The translations under genes were made by a program, and so were the position numbers. Shown here in pieces: positions 37,030-46,377 of a stretch of DNA of 64,000 bases. Within the stretch, counting starts at the first letter, position 1, and every line of letters starts with the position of its first letter. Origin of the DNA: Mycobacterium sp. GA-2829 (GTDB lineage: Bacteria > Actinomycetota > Actinomycetes > Mycobacteriales > Mycobacteriaceae); the NCBI RefSeq assembly GCF_001499965.1, contig NZ_LQIT01000008.1, forward strand, positions 1-64,000, read 5' to 3'. Below the pieces are notes generated by a model, which had not been told where the DNA came from, did not search any database, and saw only the letters and a program-made list of their open reading frames with translations.

Positions 37030-38766
37030 ATGATGGAGCGGCAGTCGTCGATCCTGTCGATGCTGCACGGGCGCGCGAGCATGCGTCCCGACGACCTCGC
37101 GTTCACGTTCACCGACTACTCCGGGAGTCCCGCCGGGGTGGTGCAGAGCCTGACGTGGTCGCAGCTGGCCCGGCGGACGACGAACGTGGCGCGCGAACTC
37201 ACCCGGCTCGGCGGACCCGGTGACCGCGCGGTGATCCTCGCGCCGCAGGGGCTGGAGTACATCCTGGCGTTCCTGGGGTCGATGCAGGCGGGGCTCGTCG
37301 CGGTGCCGCTGCCGCTGCCCCATCCCGGCGCCGGCGGCGAGCGGGTCAGTGCGGTCCTGGCCGACACCACCCCGTCGGTGGTGCTCACCACCGCGTCTGC
37401 GGTCGCCGACGTCGAAACCTTCGTCAGCGCAACGCCGCAGGCCATGCCCCCGACGATCGTCGCAATCGACACCTTGGCGCTGGACGCCGAGGCGCCCCTC
37501 GAGGTCGGCCCGGCCGAACTGCCGAGCATCGCCTACCTGCAGTACAGCTCCGGATCCACCCGCTCACCCGCCGGTGTGATGATCAGCCACCGCAACCTGA
37601 CGGTGAACTTCGAGCAGCTGATGCGCAGCTTCTTCGCCGACGCCCCGCTGCCGCCCGACGCCACGCTCGTGTCGTGGCTGCCCTTCTATCACGACATGGG
37701 TCTGGTGCTGGGGGTCTGCGCCCCGATCCTGTGTGGCCGCCGCGCCGACCTGATGAGCCCGGTGGCGTTCCTGGAGCGACCGGCCCGCTGGATCCGCGCG
37801 CTGGCCGCCAACCCGCACGCCTGGTCGTCGGCGCCGAACTTCGCCTTCGACCTGGCCGCCCGCAAGACCACCGACGAGGATCTCGACGGTCTCGACCTCG
37901 GCGGGGTGGTGGGCATCATCAGCGGCGCCGAACGCGTCGAACCGGCCACCCTGCACCGGTTCGTGGATCGGTTCGCGCACTTCGACTTCCGTGACCACAT
38001 GATGCGCCCGGCCTACGGTCTGGCGGAGGCGACGGTGTTCGTGGCAACGGGCACCTGGGACGAGGACGCGCCGGCGGGGTACTTCGACCCCGACGAACTG
38101 GGTGCCGGCCGCGTGCGGCGCAGCGCCGCCGGCCGGGGGACGCCGCTGATCCGGTACCGGGTGCCGCAGTCCCCGACGCTGCGGATCGTCGACGGCGACA
38201 CCCGCCGCGAATGCCCACCGGACGCCGTCGGGGAGATCTGGGTGCACGGGGAGAACGTCGCCGAAGGCTACTGGGGCAAATCGCCGGATGCGCAAAGTGG
38301 TTTCGGCGCAACGCTGGTCGATCCGTCGCCGGGGACACCGGACGGGCCGTGGCTGCGGACCGGCGACCTCGGCTTCGTCTGCGACGGCGAGCTGCACATC
38401 GTCGGGCGGATCAAGGATCTGCTGATCATCCGGGGCCGCAACCACTATCCCGAGGACATCGAGGCCACGGTGCAGGAGGTCACCCGCGGTCGCGTCGCCG
38501 CGATCGCGGTGCCCGTCGACGGCGCCGAGCGGCTGGTCACCGTCGTCGAGATCAAGAATCCGGCATCCGACGTTGAAGACGTGAAAGAGAAGGTGACCGC
38601 GGCGATCTCGAACGCACACGGGCTGAGCGTCGAGGACCTCGTGCTGGTGGCGCCCGGATCGCTGCCCACGACCACCAGCGGCAAGATCCAGCGCACCGCC
38701 TGCGCCGAGCAGTACCGGCGGGGTGCGTTCGAGCGGTTGGACGTTTCTGTGGGTGCCCCACGGTGA
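37030..38766 (+). CDS. fadD23: Long-chain fatty acyl-AMP ligase (FadD23-like FAAL)
   Basis: About 578 aa adenylate-forming enzyme. Motifs: P-loop-like YSSGSTRSPAGV, SWLPFYHDMGL, YGLAEATVF, and C-terminal TGDLGFVCDGELHIVGRIKDLLIIRGRNHYPEDIE with a final lysine region TTTSGKIQRT. The size and neighbours indicate a fatty acyl-AMP ligase rather than a CoA ligase, activating the starter fatty acid for pks. The ATG at 37030 follows AGGAG; an open frame continues upstream into mmpL10 but is a shadow. Eleven bases separate it from mmpL10, so the two share an operon. Confidence 0.9.
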   Translation: MMERQSSILSMLHGRASMRPDDLAFTFTDYSGSPAGVVQSLTWSQLARRTTNVARELTRLGGPGDRAVILAPQGLEYILAFLGSMQAGLVAVPLPLPHPGAGGERVSAVLADTTPSVVLTTASAVADVETFVSATPQAMPPTIVAIDTLALDAEAPLEVGPAELPSIAYLQYSSGSTRSPAGVMISHRNLTVNFEQLMRSFFADAPLPPDATLVSWLPFYHDMGLVLGVCAPILCGRRADLMSPVAFLERPARWIRALAANPHAWSSAPNFAFDLAARKTTDEDLDGLDLGGVVGIISGAERVEPATLHRFVDRFAHFDFRDHMMRPAYGLAEATVFVATGTWDEDAPAGYFDPDELGAGRVRRSAAGRGTPLIRYRVPQSPTLRIVDGDTRRECPPDAVGEIWVHGENVAEGYWGKSPDAQSGFGATLVDPSPGTPDGPWLRTGDLGFVCDGELHIVGRIKDLLIIRGRNHYPEDIEATVQEVTRGRVAAIAVPVDGAERLVTVVEIKNPASDVEDVKEKVTAAISNAHGLSVEDLVLVAPGSLPTTTSGKIQRTACAEQYRRGAFERLDVSVGAPR

Positions 38767-38816
38767 CGATGCGGAGTAGGGTGCGAGACAGTGCAGCCGA
38801 GTAAGGCGGGAAGTGC

Positions 38817-39947
38817 ATGAAACGGCTTGTGGCGTTTGGCAGTACGTTGACGATCCTCGGCGCCGCGGGGTGCTTCGGCCTGGGGGTCGCCACGGCCGAT
38901 GACACACCGCCCCCGCCGCCCGCCCCGGCCGACGGACCGGCGCCGCTGGGCACCCCGGGCCGGGGATACGCGCTCGGCGGCGCCCATGTGCTGGGCATCC
39001 CGTACGACGAATACATCATGCGCACCGGTGCCGACTGGTTCCCCGGCCTCGACCGCGAGATCGTCGACTACCCGGCGGGACAGGTGCAGGGACACACCCT
39101 CGAACGGCTGTTCCCGGGCATCGGCGCGCTGGGGGACCAGTTCGTGCCCGGCTTGGGTCTCGATGGCCCCAGCTACGGCGAGTCCATCGACGTCGGCGCA
39201 CCCAACCTCATCCAGGCGATCAAAGCGGGCGGTCCGGGCACCGCGATCGGACTGTCCGAAGGTGCGTCGGTGCTCGACGAGGTGCAGGCGCGGCTCGCGT
39301 ATGACCCGGCAGCGCCGCCGCCGGATCAGCTGAGCTTCGCCACATACGGCAACCCGGTGGCGCGGCACCCCTTCGGCGAGAGCTTCCTGACCCAGATGTT
39401 CCCGGTCGGCAGCGTGGTGCCGTCGCTGGATTACCGGATCCCGGCGCCGGTGGAGAGCCAGTACGACACCTACCAGTTCATCTCCGCCTACGACAGCATC
39501 GCCGACTGGCCGGACCGGCCGGACAACTGGATCTCCGTCGCGAACGCGATCGTGGGCCTGGCGACCGGCCACACCGCGGTGGCGTTCACCCGCCCGGAGA
39601 TGGTGCCGCCGCAGAACATCCGCACGACCGTCAACTCGCGCGGCGCGAAGACGACGACGTACATGATCCCCGAGGAGCATCTGCCGCTGGTGATGCCGTT
39701 CAAGTACCTCGGGATCGACAAGGGCACGCTGATGAAGCTCGACAAGGTGCTCCAACCGTATGTCGACGCGGGGTACAAGCGGAACGACGATCCGTTGACC
39801 GCGCCGATCACCGTGGACCCGGTCAACGGGTACGACCCGGCCGAGGTCACCGCGCCTGCGACCCAGGCCGCGTTCGGCGGCGGCTCCGACCCCGTCTCGC
39901 AGTTGATGGCCGGGTTGCAGTACGTGCTCAACAACCCACCCAAGTGA
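38817..39947 (+). CDS. Secreted PE-PPE-domain acyltransferase (Chp2/PE-like)
   Basis: About 376 aa. An N-terminal signal/anchor ([28 protein letters not shown]) is followed by a Pro-rich linker and a PE-PPE alpha/beta-hydrolase domain. The nucleophile is Ser147 in GLSEG; Asp and His partners probably lie in [10 protein letters not shown] and GLATGHTAV. In the PAT and TPP pathways the homologue works at the outer face of the membrane, moving acyl chains between trehalose molecules to give the fully acylated glycolipid. No true PE or PPE N-terminal domain is present. It lies 50 bases after fadD23 and is the last rightward gene of the locus. Confidence 0.88.
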   Translation: MKRLVAFGSTLTILGAAGCFGLGVATADDTPPPPPAPADGPAPLGTPGRGYALGGAHVLGIPYDEYIMRTGADWFPGLDREIVDYPAGQVQGHTLERLFPGIGALGDQFVPGLGLDGPSYGESIDVGAPNLIQAIKAGGPGTAIGLSEGASVLDEVQARLAYDPAAPPPDQLSFATYGNPVARHPFGESFLTQMFPVGSVVPSLDYRIPAPVESQYDTYQFISAYDSIADWPDRPDNWISVANAIVGLATGHTAVAFTRPEMVPPQNIRTTVNSRGAKTTTYMIPEEHLPLVMPFKYLGIDKGTLMKLDKVLQPYVDAGYKRNDDPLTAPITVDPVNGYDPAEVTAPATQAAFGGGSDPVSQLMAGLQYVLNNPPK

Positions 39948-39959
39948 TTTCGGTGCAGT

Positions 39960-39980
39960 TGGTTGCGCTCAGCGCAACCA
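39960..39980. terminator. Bidirectional hairpin between PE-PPE and Gap genes
   Basis: Perfect 9-bp stem TGGTTGCGC-TCA-GCGCAACCA. Flanking GATTTCGGTG and CACCCGAATC pair at 8 of 10 positions and lengthen it with an internal loop. It lies between two convergent genes, 13 bases from one stop and 16 from the other. Confidence 0.75.
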
Positions 39981-39995
39981 GCGACACCCGAATCG

Positions 39996-40664
39996 CTACA
40001 GGCCGGCGAACCCCGCGGCCAGCAGCACGCACCCGATGACGGCCAGCATCGCGCCCACCCCGCGGCGGCCCCGGGAGCGCACCCAGTCGTACAGCGCCGA
40101 CACCGCGGCGCGGGTGCGCTCCGGCGCGACCAGGTAGCACACCAGCGGGATCTCCACGAGCGCGAACGCCACCACGTTGAACACCACCAGCGCGCTGAAC
40201 TGCACCGACGTCGCCGCCCCCGAGGCCACGATCAGCGCCAGCGCGGCGAGATAGTCCACCGACGGCAGCGCGATCCCGAGCCCGGCCACGCCCGCCGTCC
40301 ACGGTGCGCCGCCGCTGAGCATGCCCCGCGCCCGCGCCGCGAACGGCCCGAACCGGGCGCCCGCATCACCGACCACGTCGCGGCCGCGACTCCACACCCC
40401 GGCCACGACCAGCGCGGCGTTGACCAGCACCACGGCGCCCACCACGATCTGCACCACCGGCAGCGTGAAGTGGGCCGAGCCCAGCGCGGGGCGCAGCAGG
40501 AACAGCACCACCACACCGACCGCGATGCCCATGAGGAAACCGCCGGCCAGAAAGGCCAGGAGTTGCCGCCGCGGGTGGGGACGGTTGAACATCAGCACGG
40601 TCATCCCGACCCGGAACGGCTCGAGGCTGACCGCGACGGCCATGACCAGGAGCGTGATCCACAT
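39996..40664 (-). CDS. GAP-family integral membrane protein (Sap/Gap-like)
   Basis: About 222 aa with six hydrophobic segments, the first starting at residue 2 (WITLLVMAVAVSLEPFRVGM) and a basic loop PHPRRQ after it. It resembles the Gap/Sap family that sits at the end of mycobacterial glycolipid loci (GPL addressing protein, sulpholipid-1 addressing protein) and helps lipid transfer to the cell surface. It converges on the PE-PPE gene; in M. smegmatis the TPP locus ends in a gap-like gene in the same place. Transport role is inferred. Confidence 0.8.
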   Translation of the reverse strand: MWITLLVMAVAVSLEPFRVGMTVLMFNRPHPRRQLLAFLAGGFLMGIAVGVVVLFLLRPALGSAHFTLPVVQIVVGAVVLVNAALVVAGVWSRGRDVVGDAGARFGPFAARARGMLSGGAPWTAGVAGLGIALPSVDYLAALALIVASGAATSVQFSALVVFNVVAFALVEIPLVCYLVAPERTRAAVSALYDWVRSRGRRGVGAMLAVIGCVLLAAGFAGL

Positions 40665-40741
40665 GTCGATTCGTCGGTCCTCGGCCTCGCTGTCACCCGT
40701 GGGGTGTCAGGCTACCGGGCCCCGACCGGTCAGCGGGCTGA

Positions 40742-41278
<537 letters not shown>

Positions 41279-41288
41279 CCCCGCGGCC

Positions 41289-41450
41289 TCAGGGACGCGT
41301 CGCCAATTCCTCGCGGTAACCCTGGATCCGCCGTTCGAGCTCGGCGGCGTCAGCGCTGCGGCCCTCCTTGCGGGCGAGGTCCGCGCGGACGGACAGTTGA
41401 CGGATCGCGGTACGGATGTCGTTGACACTGTGCGTGTGACTGAGGGTCAT
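41289..41450 (-). CDS. Small 53-aa basic helical protein
   Basis: A 53-codon frame starting ATG at 41450 and ending TGA at 41289. It has an AAAGG ribosome site 8 bases upstream and uses normal GC-rich codons. The product begins MTLSHTHSVNDIRTAIRQL and continues as a charged helix (KEGRSADAAELERRIQGYREEL), heptad-like and without a signal or membrane segment. It lies 48 bases downstream of sdhB on the same strand. Function unknown; it might be a helical adaptor or regulator. I have no family match. Confidence 0.6.
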   Translation of the reverse strand: MTLSHTHSVNDIRTAIRQLSVRADLARKEGRSADAAELERRIQGYREELATRP

Positions 41451-41498
41451 CAGGCTGCCTTTCGTCGTTGATTGGCCGCTGTGACCGAGGCTACCCGT

Positions 41499-42251
41499 TT
41501 ACTTCCGCCGGAACAGCTTGTTGCCCAGCCACACCACCGGGTCGTACTTGCGGTCTGCCGCACGCTCTTTCATCGGGATCAACGCATTGTCGGTGATCTT
41601 GATGTGTTCGGGGCAGACCTCGGTGCAGCACTTGGTGATGTTGCAGTAGCCGAGGCCGTGCACCTCCTGGGCGTCTTCCGCGCGGCGCTCGTGGACGTCG
41701 AGGGGATGCATGTCGAGTTCGGCCATGCGCATCAGGTAGCGCGGACCCGCGAACGCCTTCTTGTTCTCCTCGTGGTCGCGCACCACGTGGCAGACGTTCT
41801 GGCACAGGAAGCACTCGATGCACTTGCGGAACTCCTGTGACCGGTTCACGTCCTCCTGGGCCATCCGGTACTCACCGGGCTGTAGATCCTTCGGCGGCGT
41901 GAACGCCGGGATCTCGCGGGCCTTCTCGTAGTTGAACGACACATCGGTGACCAGGTCGCGAATCACCGGGAACGTGCGCAGCGGTGTGACCGTGACGGTC
42001 TCGTCCTCGCCGAACGTCGACATCCGGGTCATGCACAACAGCCGCGGGCGGCCGTTGATCTCGGCCGAACACGATCCGCACTTACCCGCCTTGCAGTTCC
42101 ACCGCACGGCGAGGTCGCCGGTCTGCGTCTGCTGCAGCCGGTGGATGATGTCGAGCACCACCTCACCCTCGTTGACCTCGACGGTGTAGTCCTGCAGGTC
42201 GCCGCCGTCCTCGTCGCCACGCCACACCCGCAACTTCGCCTGGTAGCTCAT
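41499..42251 (-). CDS. sdhB: Succinate dehydrogenase Sdh1 iron-sulfur subunit
   Basis: About 250 aa (Rv0247c is 248). The [2Fe-2S] domain has C53, C58, C61 and C73 (WNCKAGKCGSC...LLC). The C-terminal half holds the [4Fe-4S] and [3Fe-4S] motifs CIECFLCQNVC and CNITKCCTEVCP. It passes electrons from the flavoprotein SdhA to the menaquinone site in SdhC. The start ATG overlaps the sdhA stop (ATGA). Third gene of sdhC-sdhA-sdhB. Confidence 0.95.
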   Translation of the reverse strand: MSYQAKLRVWRGDEDGGDLQDYTVEVNEGEVVLDIIHRLQQTQTGDLAVRWNCKAGKCGSCSAEINGRPRLLCMTRMSTFGEDETVTVTPLRTFPVIRDLVTDVSFNYEKAREIPAFTPPKDLQPGEYRMAQEDVNRSQEFRKCIECFLCQNVCHVVRDHEENKKAFAGPRYLMRMAELDMHPLDVHERRAEDAQEVHGLGYCNITKCCTEVCPEHIKITDNALIPMKERAADRKYDPVVWLGNKLFRRK

Positions 42252-44164
42252 GAGCTCCTCCTTGCCGGGTGGTTGGCGAGTTCCTCGTCGGTGAAGTACT
42301 TCTCGAGTTCTTCGATGTCGAGCAGTTCCAGCAGGTCGTCGCGCATCGGCACCTGGGGCTCACGGGTGACGGTGGCGCTCGGGACGACGACGTCGTCGTC
42401 GTTCGCCCGGCACACCAGCAGCGTCCGGCGCCACTCCGCCTCCATCGCCGGATAGTCGTCGCGGGTGTGGCCGCCCCGGCTCTCGGTGCGCTCCAGCGCC
42501 GCCTTGGCCACACACTCGCTGACCAGCAGCATGTTGCGCAGGTCGATCGCGAGGTGCCAGCCCGGGTTGAAATGCCGGCCACCCTCCACCTTGATGCGTT
42601 TGTACCGCTCGCGCAGTTCGTCGAGTTTGCCCTGGGCTTCGATGACCTCGTCGGCGGTGCGGATGATCCCGACGAGCTCGTTCATGGTGTCCTGCAGGTC
42701 CAGCTGCACGGTGTACGGGTTCTCCGGTTCGCCGTCGCTCGGCCCGTCGAACGGAGCCAGCGCCAGCTTCCGGGCCGCCTCGACCGCCTCGTCCGATACC
42801 GCAGGCCGGCTGTCCAGTGACCGCACGTAGTCCGAGGCGCCCAAGCCGGCGCGGCGGCCGAACACCAGCAGGTCCGACAGTGAGTTGCCACCCAACCGGT
42901 TCGACCCGTGCATACCGCCCGCGCACTCGCCGGCGGCGAACAGGCCTGGGGCCTTCGCGGCCCCGGTGTCCGGGTCGACCTCGATGCCGCCCATCACGTA
43001 GTGGCAGGTGGGTCCGACCTCCATCTCGTCGGTGGTGATGTCGACCTCGGCGAGCTCCATGAACTGGTGGTACATCGACGGCAGCCGGCGTTTGATCTCC
43101 TCGGAGCTCATCCGCGACGCGATGTCGAGGTAGACACCGCCGTGCGGGGTACCGCGACCCTCTTTGACCTCGGTGTTGATGGCGCGGGCGACCTCGTCGC
43201 GGGGCAGCAGATCGGGGGTTCGGCGCGCGGAGTCGTTGTCCTTGAGCCACTGGTCGGCCTCGTCCTCGGATTCGGCGTACTGCCCCTTGAACACGTCGGG
43301 GATGTAGTCGAACATGAACCGCTTGCCGTCGGAGTTCTTCAGCACCCCGCCGTCACCGCGCACGCCCTCGGTGACGAGGATGCCTTTCACGCTGGGCGGC
43401 CACACCATCCCGGTCGGGTGGAACTGGATGAACTCCATGTTGATCAGCGTGGCGCCGGCCCGCAGTGCCAGCGCATGGCCGTCGCCGGTGTACTCCCACG
43501 AGTTCGAGGTGACCTTGTAGGACTTGCCGATCCCGCCCGTCGCGAGCACCACCGCGGGCGCCTCGAAGAGGATGAAATCGCCGCTCTCGCGCCAGTACCC
43601 GAAGGCGCCCGCGATCCGGTCCCCGTCTTTGATCAGATCGGTGATCGTGCACTCGGCGAACACCCGGATGCGGGCCTCGTAGTCGCCGAGTTCCTCCTTG
43701 TCCTCCTGCTGCAGCGAGACGATCTTCTGCTGCATGGTGCGGATGATCTCCAGGCCGGTGCGGTCACCGACGTGGGCAAGGCGCGAGTAGGTGTGGCCGC
43801 CGAAGTTGCGCTGGCTGATCCGGCCGTCCTTGGTCCGGTCGAACAGCGCGCCGTAGGTCTCGAGCTCCCACACCCGGTCGGGTGCCTCCTTGGCGTGCAG
43901 TTCGGCCATCCGCCAGTTGTTGAGGAACTTGCCGCCGCGCATGGTGTCCCCGAAGTGGACCTGCCAGCTGTCCTTCGGGTTGGTGTTGCCCATCGATGCG
44001 GCGCAGCCGCCCTCGGCCATCACCGTGTGCGCCTTGCCGAACAGCGATTTGCAGACCACGGCGACCTTGAGGCCGCGCTCCCGTGCCTCGATCACCGCAC
44101 GCAAACCCGCGCCGCCGGCACCGATCACGACCACGTCGTACTGGTGCCGTTCGAGCTCACCCAT
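42248..44164 (-). CDS. sdhA: Succinate dehydrogenase Sdh1 flavoprotein subunit
   Basis: About 638 aa (Rv0248c is 646). N-terminal FAD fold VVVIGAGGAGLRAVIEA. The covalent-FAD and substrate region includes FGKAHTVMAEGG and GGHTYSRLAHVGDRTG. The capping and catalytic Arg regions are CHYVMGGIEVDPDTG, and GRRAGLGA lies near residue 430. It oxidises succinate to fumarate on the cytoplasmic face. GTGAGG lies just before the ATG; the gene is 40 bases after sdhC and overlaps sdhB. Confidence 0.95.
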   Translation of the reverse strand: MGELERHQYDVVVIGAGGAGLRAVIEARERGLKVAVVCKSLFGKAHTVMAEGGCAASMGNTNPKDSWQVHFGDTMRGGKFLNNWRMAELHAKEAPDRVWELETYGALFDRTKDGRISQRNFGGHTYSRLAHVGDRTGLEIIRTMQQKIVSLQQEDKEELGDYEARIRVFAECTITDLIKDGDRIAGAFGYWRESGDFILFEAPAVVLATGGIGKSYKVTSNSWEYTGDGHALALRAGATLINMEFIQFHPTGMVWPPSVKGILVTEGVRGDGGVLKNSDGKRFMFDYIPDVFKGQYAESEDEADQWLKDNDSARRTPDLLPRDEVARAINTEVKEGRGTPHGGVYLDIASRMSSEEIKRRLPSMYHQFMELAEVDITTDEMEVGPTCHYVMGGIEVDPDTGAAKAPGLFAAGECAGGMHGSNRLGGNSLSDLLVFGRRAGLGASDYVRSLDSRPAVSDEAVEAARKLALAPFDGPSDGEPENPYTVQLDLQDTMNELVGIIRTADEVIEAQGKLDELRERYKRIKVEGGRHFNPGWHLAIDLRNMLLVSECVAKAALERTESRGGHTRDDYPAMEAEWRRTLLVCRANDDDVVVPSATVTREPQVPMRDDLLELLDIEELEKYFTDEELANHPARRSS

Positions 44165-44204
44165 GAAACCTCACTCGTCTTTTTGAACTTGTCCGGTTGT
44201 CTTG

Positions 44205-45023
44205 TCAGCCAATGAATCTGAGGTCGGAGATGGTTCCGCTCGCGACCAGCATGATGTAGAAGTCCGTCAGCACCAGCGTGCCGAGGGTGATCCACGCGTA
44301 GAGCATGTGCCGGGTGTTGAGCTTGCTGACCTGTGTCCAGATCCAGTAGCGGATCGGATGTTTGGAGAAGTGCTTGAGACGGCCGCCGGTGACGTGGCGG
44401 CAGGAGTGGCAGGACACCGTGTAGGTCCACAGCAGGATGACGTTGATAACGAGGATGACGTTGCCCAGCCCGAAGCCGAATCCGCTGGGGGAGTGGAACG
44501 CCAGGATCGCATCGTAGGTGTTGATCAGCGAGATGAGCACCGCGATGTAGAAGAAGTAGCGGTGCAGGTTCTGCATGATCAGCGGCAGCCGCGTCTCACC
44601 GGTGTACTTCGAATGCGGTTCGGCGACAGCACAACCCGGTGGGGACTGCCACACCGACCGATAGTAGGCCTTGCGGTAGTAGTAACAGGTGAGCCGGAAC
44701 AGCAGCAGGAACGGCAGCGAGAACGCCGCGTATGGCAGCCACCAGACGTCGGGCAGGACCTGGCCGAAGTGGCTGGCCTCGGGGATACACCCGGTGCTCA
44801 CGCACGGCGAGTAGAACGGCGTGAGGTAGTGGTAGTCGGCCACCCAGTAGGCGCTGCCCCAGAACGCACGGACCGTCGCGTAGACGACGAAGGCGCCCAG
44901 ACCCAGGTTGGTCAGCAGCGTCGGCACCCACCAGCGGTCGGTGCGCAACGTCCGTTGCGGGATTCGGGCGCGTTTCGCGGAGAAGACGCCGGTGCCCTCG
45001 CGGTCTGCGGTGGGTGCGCTCAC
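44205..45023 (-). CDS. sdhC: Succinate dehydrogenase Sdh1 membrane anchor
   Basis: About 272 aa (Rv0249c is 273). Five likely membrane helices, with quinone/haem-region histidines in HYLTPFYSP, NLHRYFFYIAVL and CHSCRHVTGG. This single long anchor replaces separate SdhC and SdhD. The start is GTG at 45023 with GAAAGG 5 bases upstream. It is first in the sdhCAB operon, preceded by two strong hairpins. Confidence 0.9.
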   Translation of the reverse strand: MSAPTADREGTGVFSAKRARIPQRTLRTDRWWVPTLLTNLGLGAFVVYATVRAFWGSAYWVADYHYLTPFYSPCVSTGCIPEASHFGQVLPDVWWLPYAAFSLPFLLLFRLTCYYYRKAYYRSVWQSPPGCAVAEPHSKYTGETRLPLIMQNLHRYFFYIAVLISLINTYDAILAFHSPSGFGFGLGNVILVINVILLWTYTVSCHSCRHVTGGRLKHFSKHPIRYWIWTQVSKLNTRHMLYAWITLGTLVLTDFYIMLVASGTISDLRFIG

Positions 45024-45064
45024 GGTTGCCTTTCGAGGATCGGTGGGGGCATGCGGTTACCCAA

Positions 45065-45122
45065 CCCGGGCGTGAGTGGGCGCACTCACGCCCGGGGTGT
45101 CGTGGGCGGCGGACCGCCCGCG
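45065..45122 (-). terminator. Tandem hairpins between Rv0250c-like gene and sdhC
   Basis: First stem: CCCGGGCGTGAGTG (45065-45078) pairs perfectly with 45083-45096 around GGCG. Second: CGTGGGCGG / CCGCCCGCG (45101-45109 and 45114-45122), including one wobble, around CGGA. They start 5 bases beyond the upstream gene stop, so termination is likely. They could also shape the sdhC leader. Confidence 0.7.
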
Positions 45123-45127
45123 ACCAC

Positions 45128-45424
45128 TCAGCGGGTGCCGCCGAGGCCCTCGTCGTCGACACCGCGCCAGAATTCGGTGTCGTACTGCGTGTCGGGAATC
45201 GGAATCTTCTCGCCGGCGTGCTGGTGCCGGGTCAACCCGCGACCGAGTTCGAGTTCCTCGGCATCGATGTCGAGACGGTCGATGTCGTTGAGGATCCGTT
45301 CGGCGTCGTTGACGATGCGGCGCATGGCCGGGGAGTCGCCGTACTGGGAGGCCAGCGCGGTGACGCAGCGTCGCAGACCGCCGATCAATTCGTGCAGTTC
45401 GGCGAAACCAGTCGTGGTGGACAA
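45128..45424 (-). CDS. Conserved hypothetical protein (Rv0250c-like)
   Basis: About 98 codons; the product starts STTTGFAELHELIGGLRRCV and ends DTEFWRGVDDEGLGGTR. Start chosen at TTG 45424 because GGAGG lies 4 bases upstream and the length equals that of Rv0250c (97 aa), which sits at the same place before sdh. No domain recognised: an N-terminal helical half (residues 8-60), then an acidic, Asp/Glu-rich tail, no signal or membrane segment. Its steady linkage to sdh suggests a related role, unproven. Confidence 0.8.
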   Translation of the reverse strand: MSTTTGFAELHELIGGLRRCVTALASQYGDSPAMRRIVNDAERILNDIDRLDIDAEELELGRGLTRHQHAGEKIPIPDTQYDTEFWRGVDDEGLGGTR

Positions 45425-45534
45425 GTGACCTCCTTGGGCTGAAGGGTGTCGTGAATCACAGTACGCACCCGATGCTAGCGACATCACACAGTTAAGAGTG
45501 AGACAGATCACGTTCGGCGCGAGAGGATGAGTCC

Positions 45535-46293
45535 GTGCCCAACCAAGATCTGCCGCAGCTGGCCGAAACCCTGCTCGCCCTGCACCGGCCCGGAAACCCC
45601 GTGGTCCTGCCCACCGTATGGGATGCCTGGTCGGCCCGGCTGGCCGTCGGCGCGGGCTTCGCGGCGCTTACCGTCGGCAGCCATCCCGTCGCCGATTCGG
45701 TCGGGCGCGCCGACAACGAGGGGATGACGTTCGAGGAATTCCTCACCCGCGTCGCGCAGATCACCGAGTCGGTCGAGGTGCCCGTGTCGGTGGACATCGA
45801 GTCGGGGTACGGCGAAGCGCCCGGCCGGCTGATCGAGGGACTGCTCGGTGTCGGCGCGGTCGGGTTGAACATCGAGGACACCGTGCACGGTGAGGGCGGC
45901 CGGTTGCGCGCCTCCGGTGAACACGCCGAGCTGGTGGGCGCGTTGCGGGCCGCGGCGGACGACGCCGGGGTGCACGTGGTGGTCAACGCCCGCACAGACC
46001 TCTTTCTCCGCAAGGACGGCGACGACGCCGACCGGGTCGACCGGGCGGTGGCGCGGCTGAAGGAGGCCGCCGCAGCCGGCGCCGACGTGTTGTATCCGGT
46101 GGGACGGCACGATCCGGACACCCAGCGACGCCTGACGTCGGAGTTGCCGCTGCCGGTCAACGCGATCGGCGTCCCCGATCAGGACGATCCGGCGTCGTTC
46201 GGCCCGCTCGGTGTCGCGCGCATCAGCTTCGGCCCGTTCCTGCAGGCAGCGCTGGCGACGCGGGCGAACGAACTGCTCGAGCGCTGGAAATAG
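45535..46293 (+). CDS. Isocitrate lyase/PEP mutase-family protein
   Basis: About 252 aa TIM-barrel enzyme of the PEP mutase/isocitrate lyase superfamily. Recognisable: LPTVWDAWSARLAVGAGFAALTVGSH at the N-terminus, VSVDIESGYG (Mg-binding Asp/Glu), LNIEDTVHGEGG and VVNARTDLFL. The isocitrate lyase KKCGH signature is absent, so it is likely a carbon-carbon bond lyase or hydrolase (2-methylisocitrate lyase-like, oxaloacetase-like) of unknown substrate. GTG start at 45535. Convergent with hsp20. Confidence 0.85.
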   Translation: MPNQDLPQLAETLLALHRPGNPVVLPTVWDAWSARLAVGAGFAALTVGSHPVADSVGRADNEGMTFEEFLTRVAQITESVEVPVSVDIESGYGEAPGRLIEGLLGVGAVGLNIEDTVHGEGGRLRASGEHAELVGALRAAADDAGVHVVVNARTDLFLRKDGDDADRVDRAVARLKEAAAAGADVLYPVGRHDPDTQRRLTSELPLPVNAIGVPDQDDPASFGPLGVARISFGPFLQAALATRANELLERWK

Positions 46294-46303
46294 CCCGGGA
46301 AAC

Positions 46304-46342
46304 AGTCAGGGTCGTGAACCACGAGGGGTCACGACCCTGACT
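46304..46342. terminator. Perfect 14-bp bidirectional hairpin
   Basis: AGTCAGGGTCGTGA (46304-46317) pairs perfectly with TCACGACCCTGACT (46329-46342), 11-base loop. It lies between the convergent PEP-mutase-family gene and hsp20, 11 bases from one stop and 36 from the other. No U-tract. Confidence 0.8.
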
Positions 46343-46377
46343 CCGGTCTCGGCGCATGAGGGGGTGCGCCGAGGGGC

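Noticed and set aside
38817..39947. True PE or PPE family protein
   Set aside because: Only the C-terminal PE-PPE alpha/beta-hydrolase domain is present, behind a signal peptide; the PE/PPE N-terminal helical domains are absent.
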